A stretch of DNA of 64,000 nucleotides from Kitasatospora herbaricolor (GTDB lineage: Bacteria; Actinomycetota; Actinomycetes; Streptomycetales; Streptomycetaceae). Shown piece by piece: positions 16,823 to 24,509 of the stretch (the first letter of the stretch is position 1; each line of letters begins with the position of its first letter). The DNA is taken from contig NZ_JAUSVA010000002.1 of the NCBI RefSeq assembly GCF_030813695.1, positions 496,001-560,000 on the forward strand, read 5' to 3'. The translations under genes and the position numbers were made by a program. Under the pieces are notes generated by a model, which worked only from the letters and a program-made list of their open reading frames with translations, had not been told where the DNA came from and ran no database searches.

Positions 16823-17010
16823 CTGCATCAAGACAGGCCCACTGCCCGGTACTGCACAGCCGGCCGGGTCGACCCGGCGCATCGCAACGGGCCGGGTCGA
16901 GCCAGGTCGCTCCGGGTCCATGGGCACCCCCGTGACCACCTCGGTGCGAGCCACGGGCCGATGCCCTCCCGCAGGGCGCCGAACTCCAGGACACCGGGAG
17001 AACCCCTCCG

Positions 17011-17418
17011 ATGCTTCCGCACTTGCTGACCCCGCCCGTCGGCGCTCCGCCCGGGTTCCGGTTCGACATCCGCCCGACCGCGACACCGGACGGGGTCGGG
17101 ACGGTGCGACGGCTGCTGCGCGACGCGCTCGTCGCCGTCCACCTCGACCCGGACACACCCTGCCTGCTGCTCTCGGAACTGCTGACCAACGCCCTGGTCC
17201 ACGGCGACACCGCCTCCGTGATCATGGAATTGCGGGCCGGACGCCTCCTGATCGCCGTCGCCGACCACTCCCCCGCACGCGTGGAACGACTGCCCGAATG
17301 CTCCGAGCGGACGAGCGGACGTGGCCTCGCCCTGGTGGAGGCCCTGGCCGACGCCTGGGGGGTCTCCCCCTTCGGCGCCGGCGGAAAGGCCGTGTGGGCG
17401 ACGGTCGCGGCGGCCTGA
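17011..17418 (+). CDS. RsbW/SpoIIAB-like ATP-binding protein
   Basis: 135 aa with a single HATPase_c_2 domain of the GHKL fold. N-box LLLSELLTNALVHGD, G1-like region IAVADHS and G2-like SGRGLALVEALADAWG are seen. Streptomycetes carry dozens of such small proteins; some are anti-sigma-factor kinases, most are uncharacterised. ATG at 17011 follows GGGAG by 10 nt. It is 103 bp upstream of tatA on the same strand, behind the TetR2/3-type promoter at 16790, so it is probably part of the deiminase regulon. No partner anti-anti-sigma factor is encoded nearby. Confidence 0.85.
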   Translation: MLPHLLTPPVGAPPGFRFDIRPTATPDGVGTVRRLLRDALVAVHLDPDTPCLLLSELLTNALVHGDTASVIMELRAGRLLIAVADHSPARVERLPECSERTSGRGLALVEALADAWGVSPFGAGGKAVWATVAAA

Positions 17419-17521
17419 CGGCGACGGAACACCCCGCGCCCGGCCGATCCGGCGGGCGCCGACACCCCACGGCAGCGCCGGGCGAACCCCGCCGACCTGC
17501 CGACCGCACGAAAGCACCCCC

Positions 17522-17863
17522 ATGCTCCGCAACGGACTCGACCCCTGGCACATCCTGCTCGTGGTGGCCGTGGTCATCCTGCTGTTCGGCTCGAAGAAGC
17601 TGCCCGACATGGCGCGCGGCCTGGGCAGATCCCTGCGGATCCTGAAGGCCGAGACGGCCGCCCTGCGCGAGGACGACCCCACGCCCGAGAGCGGCACCGC
17701 GGCCGAGAGCGGCACCGCGGCCGAGGGCGGTACCGCGGCCGAGGCGCCGTGCCCGGCGGTGGCCGCGCCCGAGCGAACGTCCCCCGGGCCGCAGGCCGCC
17801 GGGCCGCAGGCCGACCGGTCCCAGGGCCACCGGTCGCTGCCCGGGCACAGCGGCACCGCCTGA
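17522..17863 (+). CDS. tatA: twin-arginine translocase subunit TatA
   Basis: 113 aa. One N-terminal membrane helix (WHILLVVAVVILLFG), the hinge FGSKKLPD and the amphipathic helix MARGLGRSLRILKAE define TatA, which oligomerises to let folded twin-arginine proteins cross the membrane. The acidic C-terminal tail contains repeats of AESGTAA. No tatC or tatB is nearby, so this is an extra copy that would work with core Tat subunits encoded elsewhere. It lies between D5 and D6, among genes encoding six Tat substrates, downstream of a promoter shared with D7. Dedicated boosting of Tat capacity for the deiminases is the natural inference. ATG at 17522, preceded by a weak ribosome site. Confidence 0.93.
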   Translation: MLRNGLDPWHILLVVAVVILLFGSKKLPDMARGLGRSLRILKAETAALREDDPTPESGTAAESGTAAEGGTAAEAPCPAVAAPERTSPGPQAAGPQADRSQGHRSLPGHSGTA

Positions 17864-17916
17864 GCCCGGCGGTCGGCCCCACGCCGGGCCGGCCGACCGG
17901 GCGGACCGGGCAGACC

Positions 17917-17942
17917 GGGGCAGGCACCGAGGTGCCTGCCCC
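17917..17942. terminator. bidirectional terminator between tatA and D6
   Basis: 12-bp arms GGGGCAGGCACC and its complement around a 2-nt centre, 54 bp after tatA and 92 bp after the D6 stop on the other strand. Confidence 0.75.
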
Positions 17943-18033
17943 GTCCGCATGCCCGTTCATCGGCTCATCGGCTCATCGGTACGCCGGTACAGCTCTTTGT
18001 CCGCATGCCTGCAGTGCCCCCTCCACCCCGGGA

Positions 18034-19197
18034 TCAGCCGGCCGCCGGGGTGCCGGGCTGGTCGTGGGTGGAGCAGTGGATCCCACCGCCGCCGGAGGCG
18101 ATGTTGTCGATCTTGAGCGGGACGATGTCCCGCCCCGGGAAGTGCTCGCGCAGGATCTGCCGGGCGCGGTCGTCGGCCGGTCCGTCCCCGAAGCGCGGCA
18201 GGAACAGCGACTTGTTGGCGACGTAGAAGTTGATGTACGAGGAGACGAAGGCGTCGCCGCGGCCGGTGATCCGGTCCGGGTCGGGCTGAGGCAGCTCGAT
18301 CACCTGCAGGGGCTTGCCGTTCGCGTCGGTGGCGTCCCGCAGCACCTCCTTCGCCTGGGCCGCCGAGCGCGACCAGACGTCCTCGGGCGCACCGGGGAAC
18401 GGCTGGTCCAGCAGCACGACGCCCGGCGCGGCGAACCGCACCAGGCAGTCGACGTGGGCGTCGGTGATGTCCTGGTCCCGGACGCCGGCGAACCAGATCA
18501 CCTTCGTCACGCCCAGGGCCCGCTTGAGCTCGGCCTCGATCTCGTCCCTGGACCTGCCGGGGTTGCGGCGGTCGTTGACCACCGAGCTCTCGGTCACCAG
18601 CAGGGTGCCCTGGCCGTCGGTCTCGAAGGATCCGCCCTCGGCGACCAGGGAGGTGCTGACCCGCTCGATGCCGTACCGGGCCAGCAGCGCGCCGGCCAGG
18701 GCGGTGTCGTTTCCGTGCTCCTTCTGCTTGTTGCCCCAGCCGCTGAAGTTGAGATCGACGCCCTTGACGGTGCCGGAGTCCTCCACGAAGACCGGTACGG
18801 TGTCCCGCGCCCACAGGTCGTCCACCGGTAGGGCGACGACCTCCACCCCGTCCCCGCAGGCGCGCTGCGCGGCGTCGGCCTGGGCCGGCCGGGCGAACAT
18901 CACCACCGGCTCGTAGCGGCCGACGGCCCGGGCCAGACCGGCGATGTCCTGCCGGACGTCCGGAAGTTGACTGTCCCAGATGCCGGTGGAGGCGGGCCAG
19001 GACATGAAGGTCCGCGCGTGGCTCTCCCACTCCGCCCCGAACCGCCGGCCGGGCGGTGTTCCCCCGCCGGGCGACGCCGGCTCCGGCGCCGGCTCCTCGT
19101 CCCCCGACGGTGAGCAGGCGACCCCACCGAGGGTCAGCAGGCCGGCACCGGCGGCGGCACGCAGCATGGTCCGACGGGACAGGGCGAGATCTGGCAC
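18034..19197 (-). CDS. Tat-exported lipoprotein deiminase, agmatine deiminase family (D6)
   Basis: 387 aa. SRRTMLRAAAGAGLLTLGG followed by VACS is a twin-arginine lipoprotein signal; the modified Cys is near residue 24. A Ser/Glu/Pro/Gly linker precedes the catalytic domain with DDLWARDTVPVF (the usual Gly before Pro is Val), EGGSFETDGQG, DAHVDCLVRF and GGGGIHC (Cys375). The residues after the catalytic Cys (STHDQP) also depart from the common xTQQQP. GTG at 19197 follows GGAG by about 9 nt; longer upstream frames lack coding character. It lies 165 bp after D7 on the same strand and has no box of its own, so it is probably read from the D7 promoter. Confidence 0.92.
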   Translation of the reverse strand: MPDLALSRRTMLRAAAGAGLLTLGGVACSPSGDEEPAPEPASPGGGTPPGRRFGAEWESHARTFMSWPASTGIWDSQLPDVRQDIAGLARAVGRYEPVVMFARPAQADAAQRACGDGVEVVALPVDDLWARDTVPVFVEDSGTVKGVDLNFSGWGNKQKEHGNDTALAGALLARYGIERVSTSLVAEGGSFETDGQGTLLVTESSVVNDRRNPGRSRDEIEAELKRALGVTKVIWFAGVRDQDITDAHVDCLVRFAAPGVVLLDQPFPGAPEDVWSRSAAQAKEVLRDATDANGKPLQVIELPQPDPDRITGRGDAFVSSYINFYVANKSLFLPRFGDGPADDRARQILREHFPGRDIVPLKIDNIASGGGGIHCSTHDQPGTPAAG

Positions 19198-19362
19198 AGG
19201 ACAACTCCGAGGGGGAAGGGGTGACTTCGGCCGGGAGGCGGCGCCGCCGGGGCCCGGCCCCGGGCAGGCGGGGTCCGCACAGCGCCGGTCCGGGCAGGGC
19301 CGCGCCGGCACGCGGCAGGAAAGGACGGAACGTGATGGGACGGGACCGGGACCGGGACCGGG

Positions 19363-20526
19363 CTACGGCAGTGGCTCGTGCATGGTCGAGCAGTGGATCC
19401 CGCCGCCGCCGGCCATCAGCCGGTCGACGTCCAGCTGGACGACCTCCCGGCCGGGGAAGGCCGCGGCCAGCGCCCGCCGGGCCGCGGCGTCCTTCGCCTG
19501 GTCGCCGAACTGCGCCGTGATCACCGCGCGGTTGACCAGGTGGAAGTTGAGGTAGGAGTCGACGAACTTCGAGTCCCGCGACCGCACGGTGTCGGGACCG
19601 TCGACCCTGATGACCTGGAGCCTGCGGCCCCGGGCGTCGGTGGCCCGGGAGAGGATGTCGAACTGCTGACGGGCGTCGCGGGCCCAGACGTCGTTCCGGT
19701 CCGCCGGGGGCAGCTGCACCAGCACCACGCCCGGCCGGACGAACCGCGAGGTGACGTCGATGTGGTCGTCGGTGATGTCCTGGCCCTTGATGCCGGGCAC
19801 CCAGATCATCCTGTCGGCGCCGTAGACGTGCAGCACCGCCTCCTCGACCTCGGCCCGGCTCCACCCCCGGTTGCGGTTCTTGTTGACGAGGCTGCTCTCG
19901 GTGGCCATCACGGTGCCGTCGCCGTCCGTCTCGATCGCGCCCGGCTCGCCCACGAAGTCGGCGGCGCTGAAGCGCAGGCGGTTGCGGTCGGCGATGCCCC
20001 GCGCGACCTCGGCGTCGTCGGCATGGGTCTGCTTGTTGCCCCACCCGTTGAAGTTCAGGCCGACGGCGTCCAGGGCCCCGTAGCCGTCGCGCCGGAACAC
20101 CGGGGCGGTGTCGCGCATCCAGAGGTCGTCGGTGGGGATCGCGTCGGTGACCGTCACCTCGGGCCCGCACCGGGCGCGGGCGTCCGCGGCCGTCCCGGAG
20201 TCCGGGGCGCACATCACCACCGGCTCGAACCGTGCGACGGTCCGGGCGATCAGCGCGATGTCCTGCTGCACACCGGCCAGCTGGCGCCCCCAGACCGACC
20301 GGCGGGACGGCCAGGACATCCAGGTCCGGGCGTGCGGCACGTCGTCCGCGGGGACCCACCAGCGCGGCAGCGGTCCGTCCGCGGACGGGGCCGCGGCGGC
20401 CGCCCGGGGGCCGAGCGCCAGGCCGGCCGCGCCCAGGCCCACCGCGCCGAGGAGGGATCGCCGCGAGGGGCCGGCTCCGAAGAGGCGGCCGACGAGGGAG
20501 GGTCCCGCAGTGCCGGGGTCGTTCAT
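19363..20526 (-). CDS. Tat-exported agmatine/peptidylarginine deiminase family protein (D7)
   Basis: 387 aa. SRRSLLGAVGLGAAGLALG, then AAAAAPS, is a twin-arginine signal with a signal peptidase I end. Motifs: DDLWMRDTAPVF, EPGAIETDGDG, DDHIDVTSRF and GGGGIHC with Cys379. The EGG motif that is conserved in the other six copies reads EPG here. It groups with D1 and D2 (VWGRQLAGVQQDIALIARTV; LDAVGLNFNGWGNKQTHADD). ATG at 20526 has GGAG 7 nt upstream. The promoter/operator at 20670-20703 matches that of ATPase-tatA exactly. Three GGGACC hexamers lie just past the stop. Probably co-transcribed with D6. Confidence 0.92.
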   Translation of the reverse strand: MNDPGTAGPSLVGRLFGAGPSRRSLLGAVGLGAAGLALGPRAAAAAPSADGPLPRWWVPADDVPHARTWMSWPSRRSVWGRQLAGVQQDIALIARTVARFEPVVMCAPDSGTAADARARCGPEVTVTDAIPTDDLWMRDTAPVFRRDGYGALDAVGLNFNGWGNKQTHADDAEVARGIADRNRLRFSAADFVGEPGAIETDGDGTVMATESSLVNKNRNRGWSRAEVEEAVLHVYGADRMIWVPGIKGQDITDDHIDVTSRFVRPGVVLVQLPPADRNDVWARDARQQFDILSRATDARGRRLQVIRVDGPDTVRSRDSKFVDSYLNFHLVNRAVITAQFGDQAKDAAARRALAAAFPGREVVQLDVDRLMAGGGGIHCSTMHEPLP

Positions 20527-21031
20527 GTGCGTCTCCAGATCAAGTATCGCCCGTGTCCGGCCGGGTGCGCCGCCCGGGCGCGGGGCTCGGCCGGGCAGGC
20601 GGGCCCAGGGCGGCCGGGCCGGGCCTGAGCCGACGGACCTACGGCGATCCCCGTAAGGGCGTGCCGTACCCACACTGTCGCATTGACTGAAAATTCAGTC
20701 AAGGACGACTCCAGGGGACTGCCCCACAGCTTGAGCGGCCCCGCACCCGGGCGGCCCGGCAGCGGCGCCGAGCGGTCGAACCGCGGTTGACCTGCGATGT
20801 TCGCGCGCCTGGACCACCCGCGCGGAGCCGGCCGCGGGCGGGGCCGTCCGCAGCCCTGACGGGAGGGGGGCGGCCTCCGGCGGCATGGCGGAAGCGTGAT
20901 GCGACCCGCCGACGGACACGAACGGACCGACCGGGGCAGGGGCTCGTGGACGTACCCGCCCGGACCCTGGCGCCGCCGCACGGCGCCGGCGACCGGGCAC
21001 GGGCCGGCAGCGGGCGAGGTCCAGCGGAGGT
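20527..21031. other. D7/TetR3 intergenic region
   Basis: 505 bp. It holds the D7 promoter/operator at 20670-20703; the rest, between the operator and the TetR3 stop, shows no credible gene on either strand and no strong hairpin. Confidence 0.5.
20670..20703 (-). promoter_or_regulatory. D7 promoter/operator
   Basis: Minus strand: TTGACT (20702-20697), 17 bp, GACAGT (20679-20674). The operator 20683-20702 has perfect 9-bp arms TTGACTGAA/TTCAGTCAA around 2 bp. The 34-bp block is an exact inverted copy of 16789-16822; identity stops abruptly on both sides. Confidence 0.82.
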
Positions 21032-21613
21032 CTAGCGGCGGGCGAGCATCTCCAGCTCACCGTCGATCGCGCCGGCCATCAGCTCCCGCGCGTGGGACAG
21101 CGGCAGACTGCCGCTCAGCCACCGCACGCTGAGGCCTTCGAGCAGTGCGGTCAGGCGCTCGGCCGAGCCGGCCAGGGCGGCGGCGCCGCCCATCGGCCGG
21201 ACCTTGCCGAGCAGTTCCGCGACCTCCTGGACCCAGATCAGCGTGGACCGGGCCAGGTCCTCCCGCAGTTCGGGCTCGAAGACCGCGCTCGCCCGCAGCT
21301 CCCCCCATGCGGTGCTGTTCTCGCGCACCTCGGGAACGTCCTGGAACTCCAGCAGGAGCGTCTGTTCCAGCTCGGCCCTGGCGTCGAGCGGCGGGGCGCC
21401 GGGATCGCGCCGGGTGGTGTACCGCTCGGCGCGGTCGCTGATGAACTCCAGGGTCGACCGCAGGATGCCGGTGCGGTCCTTGAAGTGGTAGTAGATCAGC
21501 GCCGTGGACACACCGGCCTCGGCCGCCAACTCCTCCACGCGCAGCCCGCGGACCCCGCGCCGGGCAATGACCCGCGCGGCCGCTTCCATGATCGAGGTTC
21601 TACGGTCTGCCAC
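21032..21613 (-). CDS. TetR-family regulator (TetR3)
   Basis: 193 aa, paralogue of TetR2. DNA-binding domain SIMEAAARVIARRG, VEELAAEAGVSTALIYYHFK; shared ligand-domain blocks ENSTAWGELRASAVF and LTALLEGLSVRWLSGSLPL. The conservation extends into the ligand pocket region, so both may sense the same or similar molecules. GTG at 21613 lies 8 nt after TAGGGT (21627-21622), the same apparent leaderless layout as TetR2. A box variant lies upstream at 21663-21680. It is proposed to control D6/D7 and to cross-talk with TetR2 at shared operators; which protein binds which site cannot be decided from sequence. Confidence 0.9.
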   Translation of the reverse strand: MADRRTSIMEAAARVIARRGVRGLRVEELAAEAGVSTALIYYHFKDRTGILRSTLEFISDRAERYTTRRDPGAPPLDARAELEQTLLLEFQDVPEVRENSTAWGELRASAVFEPELREDLARSTLIWVQEVAELLGKVRPMGGAAALAGSAERLTALLEGLSVRWLSGSLPLSHARELMAGAIDGELEMLARR

Positions 21614-21915
21614 GGGGCAACACCCTACCCGGTGGTCCCACCCGGACAGAACCCTCGGGACTGACTGAAATTACAGTCGGCTAGAGTGCCTCCAGCATGC
21701 CCGGGCCGACTGCCCCGACCCCAGTGCCCCGAACCGGCCCCGACCGACGGGACCGGACCGCCACCGCGCGGGCCCCGCCTGACGGTGCCACGGCCCCCGC
21801 ACGGGCGCCCGCCCCTCGGCCGGACCGCCCCGGCCGGACCGCACGCCCCGGTGGCGGCACCGGCCCGGGGCGCCGCACCCACCCGAACACCCACCCCGAG
21901 CCGCCGGAGGCCATC
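21614..21915. other. TetR3/kinase divergent intergenic region
   Basis: 302 bp with the TetR3 -10 box, a TetR2/3-type box variant (21663-21680) and a TAGAGT element (21682-21687) pointing at the kinase. An ATG-initiated Pro/Arg-rich frame (21697-21915) continues into the kinase gene but looks non-coding. Confidence 0.45.
21663..21680. promoter_or_regulatory. variant TetR2/3-type operator
   Basis: GACTGAAATTACAGTC (21664-21679) is a 16-bp inverted repeat with one mismatch and keeps GACTG/CAGTC of the consensus, though the centre differs. Suitable for autoregulation of TetR3 and/or control of the kinase. Confidence 0.5.
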
Positions 21916-23637
21916 GTGACCACTGGAGACCGCACGGTCCCGCTGCCCTCGACCTTTCAACCGCTCTCGGCGGACGATCCGCGCGAGGTGGGCGGCTACC
22001 GCGTGTTCGCCCGACTGGGCGCGGGCGGCATGGGGCGGGTCTACCTCTCGTACACCCGGGGCGGCCGGCCGGTGGCGATCAAGGTCGTCCGGCCGGAGCT
22101 GGCGCAGGATCCCGAGTTCCGGCACCGGTTCGCCCGCGAGGTGGCCAGCGCCCGCCGGATCCACGGGCTCTACACCGCGCAGGTGGTCGACTCGGGGGTC
22201 GACGCCGCCCAGCCGTGGCTCGCCACCGCCTACGTGGCCGGCCCGTCGCTGCAGCAGGTGGTGGACCGGTTCGGTCCGCTCCCGGAGCGGGCCGTCCTGC
22301 TGATCGTCGCCGGCGTCGCGGAGGCGCTGCAGGCGATCCACTCGACCGACGTGGTGCACCGTGACCTCAAGCCCGCCAACGTCCTGCTCGCCGCCGACGG
22401 CCCCCGGGTGATCGACTTCGGCATCGCCCGGGCCGCCGACACCAGTGCGCTCACCTCGACCGGCCTGCGGATCGGCTCCCCCGGATACATGGCGCCGGAG
22501 CAGGTCCTCGGGCAGCCCGCCGGCCCGGCCACCGACGTCTTCGCGCTCGGCGCGCTCGCCGTCCACATCTGCACCGGTGCACCGCCGTTCGGCGGCGGAC
22601 CGGAGTCCGCCGCCATGTACCGGGCGGTGCACGAGGACCCGGACCTCTCCCGGGTGCCGGCCGGGCTGCGCCCGCTGCTCCTCCAGTGCCTGGCCAAGGA
22701 CCCCGCGCGGCGCCCCGGCACCCTCCAGATCATCGAGGCCGCCGGCAGCCACCCCGCGGTCGGCGGACACCTGCGGTTCGCCGACGGCTGGCTGCCGCAC
22801 CCGGTCAGCTCCGAGATCCGGCGCCGCGCCGACCTCCCCACGGCCCAGGCCGGACCGGACGCCACCGGAGCGCCCGGCGCCGGGCCCGACACCGCCGGGC
22901 CCGACACGACGCCGGACCCGGTCCGGGCCGCGACGGCCGAGGCCCCCACCGCCCTGGCCCCGGCTCGCCCCCCGGTCCCCGCACCCGCCTCCGCATCGGC
23001 CCCGGCAGCGGCCGACGAGCGGGGGCGGGACCGCGACCGGCGCCGGGGGTCGCGACGCCGGCGGACGACCGTCACCACGACCGTCGCCCTGCTGGTCGGT
23101 GCCGCGGGCGCGGCCGCCGTCCTGCTCTCCCCGCTGCTCGGTGACGACCTGGCTGACGCCGACACCATGGACGTCGGCCCGACCGGCGCGCCCCCGAGCG
23201 CACCCGTGACCCCGGCCCCGAGCCCGCCCGTCCCCACACCGACCGCCGCCGCCCCCGGCCCGGGCTGGACGCCGGTGTACACCGGGACGGAACTGACCTC
23301 GCCGGACCCGACGTACGAGTTCGACATCAAGTCCGGCCGGGTCGCCCCGCAGGAGAACGCCGCCTGGTACCTGGGGCGCAGCGCCGGCGAGTTCTTCGTG
23401 CCCGAGGACAGCGACACCTACATCGCCGCCGACGGCCGGCTGACGCCCGAGGACTGCGTCAAGGGCGTGGAGAGCCGGCCCGCCGGCACGCTGCCGTTCA
23501 GTACCCTGCGCGACGGCCGGGCCTTCTGCGTCCGTGACCAGGGCGGCCGCGAGGTCGCCGTGGTGCGGGTGCTCGCGGCGGGCACCGAGGACGGCGCGGT
23601 GCGGATCTCGATGGACTACTACCGCCGGAACGGCTGA
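21916..23637 (+). CDS. membrane-anchored Ser/Thr protein kinase
   Basis: 573 aa. Kinase domain at about residues 25-290: glycine loop ARLGAGGMGRVYLS, Lys in VAIKVV, catalytic HRDLKPANVLL, DFGIAR and APE (YMAPEQVLG), all intact. A Pro/Ala-rich, low-complexity linker follows, then one membrane helix (TTTVALLVGAAGAAAVLLSP, about 387-410) and an extracytoplasmic domain of about 150 residues with two Cys in TPEDCVKG and RAFCVRD, which could be the sensor. GTG at 21916 follows GGAGG by 5 nt. Adjacent to TetR3 with a box variant between them, so it may belong to the deiminase regulon; this is weakly supported. No PASTA repeats. Confidence 0.9.
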   Translation: MTTGDRTVPLPSTFQPLSADDPREVGGYRVFARLGAGGMGRVYLSYTRGGRPVAIKVVRPELAQDPEFRHRFAREVASARRIHGLYTAQVVDSGVDAAQPWLATAYVAGPSLQQVVDRFGPLPERAVLLIVAGVAEALQAIHSTDVVHRDLKPANVLLAADGPRVIDFGIARAADTSALTSTGLRIGSPGYMAPEQVLGQPAGPATDVFALGALAVHICTGAPPFGGGPESAAMYRAVHEDPDLSRVPAGLRPLLLQCLAKDPARRPGTLQIIEAAGSHPAVGGHLRFADGWLPHPVSSEIRRRADLPTAQAGPDATGAPGAGPDTAGPDTTPDPVRAATAEAPTALAPARPPVPAPASASAPAAADERGRDRDRRRGSRRRRTTVTTTVALLVGAAGAAAVLLSPLLGDDLADADTMDVGPTGAPPSAPVTPAPSPPVPTPTAAAPGPGWTPVYTGTELTSPDPTYEFDIKSGRVAPQENAAWYLGRSAGEFFVPEDSDTYIAADGRLTPEDCVKGVESRPAGTLPFSTLRDGRAFCVRDQGGREVAVVRVLAAGTEDGAVRISMDYYRRNG

Positions 23638-24092
23638 GCGGGCGCGGGCCGGAGGGCACCGGTCCAGGCGGCTGGGAGCACCCGGGGTCGGCAGACGGTT
23701 CAGCTGCGTCGACACCATCAGTTCCTCGCCGGTCAGGGACGACGCACCGCTGCCGGTGGCGAGGGCTGGGCGGGGGCAGGGCCGCGCAGGACGAGGACGG
23801 CCAGGGCCCCCGCCTCCGGTCGCCGCACGCTCGCCCAGCCGGCCGTCAGCAGCGTCAACTCGGCCGCCCGACAGGGTGTCCCGTGGCTCTCGACCATGCC
23901 GCTGCCTCAGGCAGGAGTTCGCCTTCTTCTTGTTCCCCGACGCTGATCCCGGTGTCTCCCTCGGCGTCGACGTTTTGCCATTTCGTGACCCGAAGGACGG
24001 GAGGGTCTTGACATACGGGCCGGCGGCCACAATGTTGGCCTGACGAGTCATCAGATGCGCTTGACGCTTGGCACGGGGGAACAGGGGGCTCC
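23638..24092. other. non-coding stretch with a candidate promoter
   Basis: 455 bp with somewhat lower GC in its right half. TTGACA at 24009-24014 followed 17 bp later by AATGTT is a possible promoter for the next operon. Short frames on both strands here are not convincing. Confidence 0.4.
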
Positions 24093-24509
24093 ATGCTCAC
24101 GTGGGCCGAGGCCGGTGCGTGCGGGGCCGCCGGCGGGCTGATCGTCGAGGCTGTCGTCACCTTCGGGCGCTTGCACGCCTGGCAGCAGGCGCGGCACGCC
24201 GCCAGGTCCGCCGGGGATCAACTGCCGCGCATGGCCGAGTTCGTCGACCCGCTGGCGGACTCGCTGGCCGCGCTCTTCCGCGTCCTGCTGGGGTGCGTGG
24301 CGGCATGGGCGCTCCATGATCAGATCATCGGTGTCTACGCGGCAGTGGTGGTCGGCGCCTCCGCGCCCGCGCTGCTGGCCCAGATCGGCAGGGCTGCCAC
24401 ACCGGCCGACGCCCTGCGCCCTCCGGGAGAGGAGGCGAGCGGGGCGGCGTCCGCTCCTGGTGCTCCGCAGCCTCCGCTTCCTCTTCCGCACGAGGAGGCG
24501 GCCCCGTGA
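24093..24509 (+). CDS. small membrane protein, unknown function
   Basis: 138 aa, not recognised. An N-terminal helix (WAEAGACGAAGGLIVEAVVTF), a polar stretch with HAWQQARHAARSAGDQLPR and a second hydrophobic segment (LLGCVAAWALHDQIIGVYAAVVVGA, here given in part) suggest two membrane passes; the C-terminus is Pro/Ala-rich. ATG at 24093. The stop codon overlaps the GTG of the next gene (GTGA), and that gene overlaps the third in the same way, so all three are made together. The product probably works with the Lon-like/WD40 protein, perhaps as a membrane partner; this rests on context alone. Confidence 0.7.
   Translation: MLTWAEAGACGAAGGLIVEAVVTFGRLHAWQQARHAARSAGDQLPRMAEFVDPLADSLAALFRVLLGCVAAWALHDQIIGVYAAVVVGASAPALLAQIGRAATPADALRPPGEEASGAASAPGAPQPPLPLPHEEAAP

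Larger units (their letters stand above)
16640..17010. other. TetR2/ATPase intergenic region
   Basis: 371 bp holding the TetR2 terminator (16681-16716), four perfect TCACCC hexamers (16731-16754) and the ATPase-tatA promoter/operator (16789-16822), followed by a leader of about 185 nt. No gene seen. Confidence 0.6.

Noticed and set aside
3019-20526. Biosynthetic gene cluster for a peptide natural product containing citrulline
   Set aside because: No RiPP precursor, cyclase, protease or NRPS was found in the region, so the deiminases cannot be tied to a local product.
23600-23750. A minus-strand start MVSTQLNRLPTPGAP considered as a small peptide precursor
   Set aside because: No ribosome site, no leader-like or core-like features and no modification genes; the frame runs into antisense of the kinase gene.
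24009-24040. TTGACA with downstream AATGTT as a firm promoter for the Lon-like operon
   Set aside because: The -10 match is poor; kept only as a note in the intergenic entry.
331-24051. Many long open frames opposite or overlapping the real genes, for example 901-4179 (+), 17957-20359 (-), 21625-24051 (-)
   Set aside because: They are shadows typical of GC-rich DNA: Arg/Pro/Gly/Ala-rich, no family motifs, and they lie over genes with clear active sites.
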